Under the pieces are notes generated by a model that made no database searches, was not told where the DNA came from, and saw only the letters and a list, made by a program, of their open reading frames with translations. DNA of 5,700 nt, taken from positions 1-5,700 of the forward strand of contig JAEORJ010000241.1 of the NCBI GenBank assembly GCA_016840945.1. The letters are read 5' to 3'. The position numbers were made by a program, and so were the translations under genes. Positions 1 to 5,077 of the stretch are shown here, in pieces. Position 1 is the first letter of the stretch; every line of letters starts with the position of its first letter. The stretch comes from Candidatus Gerdarchaeota archaeon (GTDB taxonomy: Archaea > Asgardarchaeota > Heimdallarchaeia > JABLTI01).

Positions 1-245
1 ATATTATACGTCAATATATCACTTTTATTGGCAAACCAAGAACACACCGGGGATGACATATTATACCAGGTAGTAACTCCTGATGAGATATTATCAATTT
101 TCCAACTAAAATTTTCACCCAGATAAAATTCTGCTGGAAAAGAAGCTGTACCAATTTTAGCAGTTCCTAAATTAGTTATTAAAAAAATCGTTACTAATAG
201 ACCAACTCTGATAAATTTTCTTTTGTTAAATACTTTCAACATCAT
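1..245 (-). CDS. Exported sequon-rich surface protein, N-terminal part only (runs off left edge)
   Basis: Reading leftward from the ATG at 245, the frame stays open for 81 codons to the window edge, so only the N-terminus is visible. Residues 1-14 are basic (MMLKVFNKRKFIRV). A hydrophobic stretch at about 14-28 and a small-residue region ending near 34-38 (GTASFPA) follow, which is a convincing Sec signal peptide. The mature part begins roughly at EFYLGENFSWKI and has four N-x-S/T sequons within residues 45-75 (N45, N52, N62, N73), as expected of an archaeal glycosylated surface protein. The gene starts 7 bases after the stop of the DUF4430 gene, and its Shine-Dalgarno site overlaps that stop, so the two are probably one transcript. 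A second ATG directly follows the first (242), and either could be used. No domain can be named from this fragment. The export signal is well supported; the function is unknown. Confidence 0.75.
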   Translation of the reverse strand, partial: MMLKVFNKRKFIRVGLLVTIFLITNLGTAKIGTASFPAEFYLGENFSWKIDNISSGVTTWYNMSSPVCSWFANKSDILTYN

Positions 246-248
246 ATT

Positions 249-254
249 TCCCTC
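249..254 (-). promoter_or_regulatory. Ribosome-binding site of the exported protein gene
   Basis: On the minus strand GAGGGA lies 3 bases before the ATG at 245 and 6 bases before the alternative ATG at 242. It overlaps the TGA stop (253-255) of the upstream gene. This supports translation of the short edge gene and suggests coupling to the DUF4430 gene. The spacing slightly favours the second ATG. Confidence 0.6.
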
Positions 255-714
255 AATAATCTTTATACAACCATAATAATGTATGAACCTCATTTGCTCG
301 TAGATTGAATTTATTAGCAGCAATACCTCCATCTACCCCATCTGCTATATACCACCAACCATAAACGGAATTTTGAATAATACCTTCTATTCCTTCAATG
401 AATACACTATCTTGATAATTTTCCACTTGTAAAGTAAGATTGGCTTTCTCTAGAATTGAATAAGCAGTGGCAATTTCATTTGTCTCGAAGAAAATTGATT
501 CATTTATATTTTCATGAAAACCATTGAAATCGATATATAATTGAACAGTTAGTTCCCCTTCTAAATCATTATTATACCCAAGTTTATCCCTTAAAGACTC
601 TGGTAAAATATAATTAAAGGGACCAAAAATAAGCCCTCCAGTTAATGTTAGAATAATAATGATTGATCCTATAATTATTACTGGGAGGTATTTTTTCTTT
701 TCGTTTTTGAACAT
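253..714 (-). CDS. Membrane-anchored DUF4430 domain protein
   Basis: A 153-residue protein with a lysine-rich N-terminus (residues 3-8), one hydrophobic helix at about 9-31 that can act as an uncleaved signal anchor, and an extracytoplasmic domain at about 54-152. That domain follows the DUF4430 pattern (transcobalamin/intrinsic-factor C-terminal-like fold). It has an opening beta strand (TVQLYIDFNG), a helix where the family has its 'thYdhLk'-like segment (IATAYSILEKA, 81-91), an EGIEGI turn (107-112), the characteristic G-W-W-Y-x-x-D-G (119-126; the family usually has W-x-Y-x-x-N-G) and a closing strand HTLLWLYKDY. DUF4430 domains occur in exported proteins and are thought to bind ligands or other proteins; the ligand here is unknown. 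Sequons at N71 and N92 agree with an outside location. It is the first gene of a minus-strand pair with the exported protein at 245. The start is the first ATG and directly precedes the lysine-rich stretch; no strong Shine-Dalgarno is visible. Confidence 0.8.
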   Translation of the reverse strand: MFKNEKKKYLPVIIIGSIIIILTLTGGLIFGPFNYILPESLRDKLGYNNDLEGELTVQLYIDFNGFHENINESIFFETNEIATAYSILEKANLTLQVENYQDSVFIEGIEGIIQNSVYGWWYIADGVDGGIAANKFNLRANEVHTLLWLYKDY

Positions 715-868
715 CTGCTCATCACAAAATCAATAGTATATCAAATAGGTTAATTTAACCTATTAATCTCTTTTTAAATCTCTTATTATAAACTTATTAT
801 TTGTTCCGAAAGGTTTTTTGAAGGGTGTTTCCACTCTATAATCTGTTAAAATATCAAAGGTAATTTTT
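715..868. promoter_or_regulatory. Divergent intergenic promoter region
   Basis: A 154-base, very AT-rich gap between the divergent genes at 714 (minus) and 869 (plus), so it must hold promoters for both directions. Archaeal TATA-like candidates for the minus gene are TTTAAAAA (771-778 on the plus strand) and GATATACTA (734-742). For the plus gene they are TTATAAAC (786-793) and CTCTATAAT (834-842). AAAGGT at 856-861, 7 bases before the ATG at 869, is a moderate Shine-Dalgarno match. Short direct repeats lie at 765-784 and 782-800. The TATA assignments are by eye and not exclusive in sequence this AT-rich. Confidence 0.45.
744..764. repeat. Perfect 21-base palindrome, candidate operator
   Basis: AATAGGTTAA (744-753) is mirrored exactly by TTAACCTATT (755-764) around a single central T at 754. 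It lies in the gap between two divergent genes. It would overlap the predicted transcription start of the minus-strand gene if the TATA-like box at 771-778 is used, or sit just upstream of the box at 734-742. A dimeric helix-turn-helix regulator site is the simplest reading. No regulator gene is visible in the window. Confidence 0.55.
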
Positions 869-2476
869 ATGGTTGATGACAAACACGTAACACTCGAAAC
901 AAAAATTGATCGAGTAGTTGCATATTTGGATGGTGCACGAATCTATCGCTCAGGATCCATTGAATTGAAAAAAGGATTTCAACAAATTCGTATCAAAAAA
1001 TTAACAAAAAATCTTAGAAAGGATAGTGTTCGTGTTTCAGGGAAAGGTAAAGGATCAATTGGTGCAATTGATGTTGAAACAGTTTACCAAGAAGAAGTTT
1101 CTCATGAAGAATTGAATAAACTTGTTCAAGAAGAAAAGAAACTTAAAAAAGAACTTCAAGCTTTACAACAAAAATACGATTTTACTGTTAAGCAAAATGA
1201 ACGCTTGAAAGCTTTAAGTGAGAAATTTTCAGTAGAATTTCCACAATGGTTAGCATCAGGAGAAACACAATTAACCACCCTTTCGACCTTTATTGATTTT
1301 GAAAATAAAAACAATGTTGAATTTCTCAAGAAGAAACAAAGCCTTGAAGATGAAATTGAGGACTTGAATAAGAAAATTCAAACATTAAATAATCAGATAA
1401 GTATCTATCAAAATCAATCTCGAACAGAACAAACTTTTGAAATTGCTATCGGTGTTGATGTAGCTCAAACTGGACCTTTTATTTTTGAATTGTCTTATCA
1501 AACCTCAGGAGTTAGCTGGAATCCAACCTATGATGTTGACCTTAAAATAGACAAGGCAATCTTAAAAGGTATGGCTCAAGTGGTAAATCGTACGTTAGAA
1601 GATTGGATAGATGTTAGTCTTGAGATTTCTACTGCTGTATTTAGACCTCTTAGAGTTGTCGAACCTACTCCCTTCTATATTGATATTTATGATCCTTATG
1701 CACGACCACCTCCAAGCCCTGGTTATGGTATGAAAGCTAAAAGAATGGCTCCATCTGCTCCAAAAGCTATGGAACGAGCTAAAGAGGAAGCCGTTATGGC
1801 TCTAGACGAAGCACCAATGGAAGAGATGTACGAACCTACAGCTGAATTAAAAGAAAGTCCTTCGGGAGTTCAAAGTTTTGAAATTTCAGGTAAATGGACT
1901 ATACCATCAGATGGCAATAATCACCCAGTGACTTTAACAACACATGAATTAAAGACAGACAAAGAGTTCTACTGGTCTTCAACAGATGGTTTAGGTGTAA
2001 TCGCTCAAGATAAAATCACCAGTGGTGATGCAGTAATTCTTGCTGGTAATGCCAAAGTCTACTCAGAAGGAGAATTTATTGGTGAAACCTATATTGCTAA
2101 AATCGCTCCTGGAGAAGAATTTAAGCTTGGTGCTCGTGAAGAAATGAAAATGAAAGCAGAAAAGAAGCTTGTTAAACGAGTACGCGAGAAAGCTGGTGTT
2201 GTGAAAGGCAAACGAAATATCTACTATGAATATGAAATCATCATTAAGAATTTCCGAAAAGAAGATTCCTTTATTGTCATTAAAGATGTTGTTCCATATT
2301 CAAGATCAGAACGCATTAAGGTAAAGAACATTGAGCCTAATATTGTTCCCACAAAAGACAATCTCGGAATTTATACTTGGGAAATAACGGTTAAAACTGG
2401 CGCTGAAACAAAGATCACCTATAATTTTGATGTAGAATGGGAAAAAGACTACGAAATTACTCCATCATTACCATGA
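869..2476 (+). CDS. MuiA-like protein (DUF4140-DUF4139)
   Basis: A 535-residue protein of the mucoidy-inhibitor A-like family. The N-terminal DUF4140 region is at about 8-110 and opens with the typical 'V-x-Y-x-D-G-A-x-I-Y-R-S-G' stretch (17-29) and 'L-R-K-D-S-V-R-V-S-G' (49-58). Two charged heptad-like segments (about 76-118 and 150-186) form a probable coiled coil. DUF4139 spans about 203-525, starting with the family hallmark 'Y-x-x-S-G-V-S-W-x-P-x-Y-D' (210-222) and 'V-V-N-R-T-L-E-D-W' (238-246). A flexible Pro/Ala/Met/Glu-rich linker (about 275-330) interrupts it. Family membership is clear, but the biochemical role is not established; the name comes from a bacterial effect on mucoid exopolysaccharide. 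There is no signal peptide or membrane helix, so it is predicted to be cytoplasmic, whereas many bacterial members are exported. The start is the first ATG, preceded by AAAGGT. The next gene follows after 11 bases. Confidence 0.88.
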   Translation: MVDDKHVTLETKIDRVVAYLDGARIYRSGSIELKKGFQQIRIKKLTKNLRKDSVRVSGKGKGSIGAIDVETVYQEEVSHEELNKLVQEEKKLKKELQALQQKYDFTVKQNERLKALSEKFSVEFPQWLASGETQLTTLSTFIDFENKNNVEFLKKKQSLEDEIEDLNKKIQTLNNQISIYQNQSRTEQTFEIAIGVDVAQTGPFIFELSYQTSGVSWNPTYDVDLKIDKAILKGMAQVVNRTLEDWIDVSLEISTAVFRPLRVVEPTPFYIDIYDPYARPPPSPGYGMKAKRMAPSAPKAMERAKEEAVMALDEAPMEEMYEPTAELKESPSGVQSFEISGKWTIPSDGNNHPVTLTTHELKTDKEFYWSSTDGLGVIAQDKITSGDAVILAGNAKVYSEGEFIGETYIAKIAPGEEFKLGAREEMKMKAEKKLVKRVREKAGVVKGKRNIYYEYEIIIKNFRKEDSFIVIKDVVPYSRSERIKVKNIEPNIVPTKDNLGIYTWEITVKTGAETKITYNFDVEWEKDYEITPSLP

Positions 2477-2487
2477 GCTGATAAATA

Positions 2488-2925
2488 TTGAAATTAAAAT
2501 TGACTAAAGTAAGTAATCAATGGTCAATCTACCAACAATTAGATGGTGCGTATAAAAAGGTTGGAAAAATTCTTTCTAAACCTACTCATACCACCCTTTT
2601 TTCTTTATTTGACATTAGAGCTCAAATTGCTACTAAAGAATATGATGATCAAATTGTTTTAATCTTAGATGCTGAAAATATCCATTTAAAAAGCATTATA
2701 TCTACACAAAATCCTTTATCATCAATTGTATGGAAAGATATTGCTGCTAAAACAGAAGTATTAAAGGTAATGAGCAAAAATAATCAAACAAGAATTCTTT
2801 TCAATAAAAATATTCTAGCTAAACATTACCAAGTGTCTAAATCTCATCTATTCAACATAGCAAATACTGATAACTATTCACCAATTGTTATTCTAGCAGC
2901 AATTTCACCATTTTTTCTCCAGTAA
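2488..2925 (+). CDS. Unrecognised 145-residue protein, possibly LURP-one/scramblase-like
   Basis: The protein begins at a TTG 11 bases after the MuiA-like stop. In-frame stops (TGA, TAA) lie just upstream, and the first internal ATG would remove about 94 residues, so TTG 2488 (or TTG 2500) is the most likely start. No good Shine-Dalgarno is visible, which is common for a downstream gene in an archaeal operon. The sequence has no membrane helix or signal peptide. Its first half reads like successive beta strands with 'Y-x-x-x-G-K-I' (22-28) and 'F-x-L-F-D-I-R-A-Q-I-A' (38-48), and it ends in a hydrophobic helix-like segment (132-143, PIVILAAISPFF). That rhythm resembles LURP-one/phospholipid-scramblase (tubby-like) proteins, but this is a visual impression only and I do not assign a function. 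The position right behind the MuiA-like gene suggests a shared transcript. The gene is probably real: a long open frame with normal codon use. Confidence 0.65.
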   Translation: MKLKLTKVSNQWSIYQQLDGAYKKVGKILSKPTHTTLFSLFDIRAQIATKEYDDQIVLILDAENIHLKSIISTQNPLSSIVWKDIAAKTEVLKVMSKNNQTRILFNKNILAKHYQVSKSHLFNIANTDNYSPIVILAAISPFFLQ

Positions 2926-3004
2926 AATTTTCTAAATTAATTTTCAGAGTTTAAAAAGATTAAATAAACTAATAATTCTGTATTAATTTAGAATTACAGA
3001 CTGT
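2926..3004 (+). promoter_or_regulatory. Intergenic gap with candidate promoter for the DUF4129 gene
   Basis: A 79-base AT-rich gap. A T-rich stretch just after the stop at 2925 could end the upstream transcript. TTAAATAA (2960-2967), preceded by a purine run (2953-2958) resembling a BRE, is a plausible TATA box; it would place the transcript start near 2990 and give a leader of about 15 bases. An imperfect inverted repeat, TAATTCT (2973-2979) and AGAATTA (2990-2996), lies between box and start. No Shine-Dalgarno precedes the TTG start. Confidence 0.35.
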
Positions 3005-4543
3005 TTGTTGGACGAGAATACTTTGGAAGAGAGCTCAAAGGATAAAAAAAGAAAAGAGTCAAAGTTAAATTTTGATAAAAGATTCATTGCTGTGGCTGTT
3101 TTTCTAGTTATCTCTATAATTTCTTTTAGTTTTGCTTCCAGATATCTATTTGAAGTAAACATAGAAGGGTGGACAATACCATTAGGATATTTTGAATTAG
3201 AAGATAGATCTATTGGTGCTAAACACTTTGAAAATAATATTGCTATCCATCAAAGCAATGTCTCCTATGGTTTGTGGGAGTGGGAAGTACGGTACTATGG
3301 TGCTGGTTCAGCCTCTGTTATATTTGCTGGTTTACATCCAATTTATTCTTCCTATAATCTTTGTTCGGAAGGGTATAAATTGCAATTTGAGATTGGTAAA
3401 CCACTGGCTCTGTTTGGGCTTGATGGTCTTGGTTTAAAGACTGAATTAAATTCCACCTACTTTGTTCCAGAAGCAAACGAACGGTATCAGATTAGAATTA
3501 TACGCAATACAGACAACATTTTTTATATTTATATCAATGGTCAATTGAAAATTACTGCTTTTGATAGTACTTTTATTGTTTCAAATTATTTCCAACTTGC
3601 TTGGTTTAATGTTCAAACACTTTATTGGGTAGATGTAAATGATTACGTGGGAGAAAATAGTTGGTCTGATCATTTCACTGGCTTACCTTCTTCCTCCTCA
3701 AATAATATCTTCACAAAAATTTCCCTTTATCTACCCTATGCAGCAATTCTTCTAGTTTTAATTTTCTACATTTTCCGTTTGCTGTTTTCAGAAGGAAATT
3801 GGACACGATTTCTAGTCCCATTATTGATCTCTTTAGTAATAGGCTTAGGTTATGGTTTTTTAGCGCGTTATATTAGAAATAATATGCCTGAATTTGTTCC
3901 TGATACTCTGGATCCTTATTCATCTATTTCCACAAATGTAACAGGTACTGATACAGCTCCTACCTTACCATCAGAGCCCAGTAGCGATCCTACCAGCGGC
4001 AACAATGGCACAAGTAACATACCTGTAGATGGTTTTACAGGAATTCCCCCAAAGGTTATTTCAGTAGCTTTGTTAGGTGTTGCTGGAGTTTTTATTATTG
4101 TCGCAGTTATCTTTATTGGCATAGATTTCTTTAGAAGAAGAGATGATGAGTTTCATGAACGAATTATAGATAAGGATAAACGCTGGATACCAACAGCAAC
4201 AAGTTCAGATCATCGAAAGCGGGTTATTAGAGCTTATCACAAAGCATCATATGATCTGATTGATCGTGGTGTTAAATCAGAAAGAAGTATGACTCCCGGT
4301 GAATTTGAGAAATCAACTGAAGAAAAATTCCCTGATACAGATGAAAAAATTACCTCACTTACTGATCTTTATGAAGAAGCAAGATTTAGTGAGCATGAAA
4401 TAAACTCAGAAGATTCTGAAAAAGCAGAAGAATATTGTAATTCTATTTCATCAGCTATACATCCCTTCAAAGAAGAAAAAGATACTTCTGATGTAAAAGA
4501 AGAGAATGAAGAAGATAAAAAAGGAGAAGGCAAAGATGAGTAA
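3005..4543 (+). CDS. Four-helix membrane protein with LamG/ConA-like outer domain and cytoplasmic DUF4129
   Basis: A 512-residue protein. A Lys-rich cytoplasmic N-terminus (13-25) is followed by helix 1 (26-47), then an outer beta-rich domain (about 55-215) that looks laminin-G/concanavalin-A-like: 'Y-G-L-W-E-W-E-V' (88-95), 'F-A-G-L-H-P' (107-112), 'Y-Q-I-R-I-I' (161-166) and 'F-Y-I-Y-I-N-G-Q-L' (173-181). Helices 2 (240-261) and 3 (268-289) follow, then a Ser/Thr/Pro/Asn-rich outer linker (297-349, sequons N311 and N334) and helix 4 (351-376). The cytoplasmic C-terminus has a DUF4129 domain (about 400-487): 'R-V-I-R-A-Y-H-K' (406-413), 'M-T-P-G-E-F' (429-434), 'L-T-D-L-Y-E-E-A-R-F-S' (452-462). 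An acidic Glu/Lys tail ends it. The alternating topology is self-consistent. DUF4129 normally sits behind transglutaminase-like domains or alone in MoxR/DUF58 clusters, and its function is unknown. The start is TTG 3005 or the adjacent TTG 3008; no ATG is near. The DUF4129 call is good; the lectin-like fold is moderate. Confidence 0.78.
   Translation: MLDENTLEESSKDKKRKESKLNFDKRFIAVAVFLVISIISFSFASRYLFEVNIEGWTIPLGYFELEDRSIGAKHFENNIAIHQSNVSYGLWEWEVRYYGAGSASVIFAGLHPIYSSYNLCSEGYKLQFEIGKPLALFGLDGLGLKTELNSTYFVPEANERYQIRIIRNTDNIFYIYINGQLKITAFDSTFIVSNYFQLAWFNVQTLYWVDVNDYVGENSWSDHFTGLPSSSSNNIFTKISLYLPYAAILLVLIFYIFRLLFSEGNWTRFLVPLLISLVIGLGYGFLARYIRNNMPEFVPDTLDPYSSISTNVTGTDTAPTLPSEPSSDPTSGNNGTSNIPVDGFTGIPPKVISVALLGVAGVFIIVAVIFIGIDFFRRRDDEFHERIIDKDKRWIPTATSSDHRKRVIRAYHKASYDLIDRGVKSERSMTPGEFEKSTEEKFPDTDEKITSLTDLYEEARFSEHEINSEDSEKAEEYCNSISSAIHPFKEEKDTSDVKEENEEDKKGEGKDE
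4523..4530 (+). promoter_or_regulatory. Ribosome-binding site deciding the start at 4536
   Basis: GGAGAAGG lies inside the end of the DUF4129 gene, with its GGAG core 9 bases before the ATG at 4536. It favours 4536 over the in-frame ATG at 4506, which lacks such a site and would add only a lysine-rich 10-residue extension. It indicates translational coupling of the two overlapping genes. Confidence 0.65.
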
Positions 4544-5066
4544 CAGCTTCACTTATTTTCTGGAACAAAGCTGGTTGTTCTCCTTTTTGATAAGCATTAT
4601 CTTTATCTTTGTAATTGTTTTCCGTGATTTAGGACAGTTTACCAGGAAAATTAAGAACTGGACAAGAATTTCATATTATAAAACCCTTCCACGAGTGGTT
4701 TTAACTTTTCAACATTTCAGTAGAAGGGGTGAATTACTTTCTATAACTAATCTTGGTATGTGTCAAAGTATTAGAGCTGAACTTATTACTTATTTCAAAT
4801 CCAAAAGGGGATATTCAGAAACTGAGATGAAAGAACTACTTGAAAGTAGAAAAGAACTTTTGCAAATCTTTAACGATGAAAGTACAGTAGAATTCCTATA
4901 TGATGTCAATTCTTGGTATGAAAGTACAAAACCCAGGGAAAAATATCTTAAACGTTTATTTAAGAGGTTGAGAAGATTTTTTAATGAAGATTATGAGGAA
5001 GATACTCAATTCTATATAGAATTAGCTTTAGTGATTCGATTAGTTAGGAAAATTTTACTAACATAA
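4536..5066 (+). CDS. Small single-helix membrane protein coupled to the DUF4129 gene
   Basis: A 176-residue protein starting at the ATG that overlaps the last 8 bases of the DUF4129 gene; the good GGAG site upstream sets the start. Residues 12-29 form one hydrophobic helix. A basic stretch then follows (36-53, with K38, K40, R44, K49 and R53), which by the positive-inside rule places the rest in the cytoplasm. The remainder is mostly helical and highly charged, including a Lys/Arg-rich amphipathic segment (134-147) and an acidic patch (151-156, EDYEED). I do not recognise a family. In archaeal MoxR-DUF58-DUF4129 clusters small membrane proteins often accompany the DUF4129 gene, so this is likely a partner or complex subunit; that is inferred from position only. 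It ends 11 bases before the convergent gene. Confidence that the gene is real is high; its function is unknown. Confidence 0.78.
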   Translation: MSNSFTYFLEQSWLFSFLISIIFIFVIVFRDLGQFTRKIKNWTRISYYKTLPRVVLTFQHFSRRGELLSITNLGMCQSIRAELITYFKSKRGYSETEMKELLESRKELLQIFNDESTVEFLYDVNSWYESTKPREKYLKRLFKRLRRFFNEDYEEDTQFYIELALVIRLVRKILLT

Positions 5067-5077
5067 TTTTCTTTTAC
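5067..5077. other. Convergent gene junction
   Basis: Only 11 bases separate the stop of the plus-strand gene (TAA 5064-5066) from the stop of the minus-strand gene (TAG, 5078-5080). The plus strand here is T-rich (TTTTCTTTTACC), which could serve as an archaeal oligo-T termination signal for the rightward unit. No hairpin is visible. The two transcripts must overlap or end inside each other's last codons. Confidence 0.35.

Noticed and set aside
2473..2484. ATG overlapping the MuiA-like stop as a start for the next gene
   Set aside because: It is in frame with the 145-residue gene but is followed at once by TGA and TAA, so it cannot start that protein.
3213..3437. Open frame of 74 codons on the plus strand
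   Set aside because: It lies entirely inside the DUF4129-protein gene in another frame, has no ribosome site and encodes no recognisable protein.
3954..4020. Possible repeat array in the low-complexity segment of the DUF4129 gene
   Set aside because: The segment is compositionally biased (Ser, Thr, Pro, Asn, Gly codons) but has no regular unit; it reads as a flexible protein linker, not a DNA repeat or CRISPR.
3916..4122. Open frame of 68 codons on the minus strand
   Set aside because: It is antisense to the Ser/Thr/Pro linker and fourth helix of the DUF4129 protein; the low-complexity linker explains the lack of stops.
4506..4535. Earlier in-frame ATG for the small membrane protein
   Set aside because: It would add a lysine-rich 10-residue extension deep in the preceding gene without a Shine-Dalgarno; the ATG at 4536 has one at a good distance.
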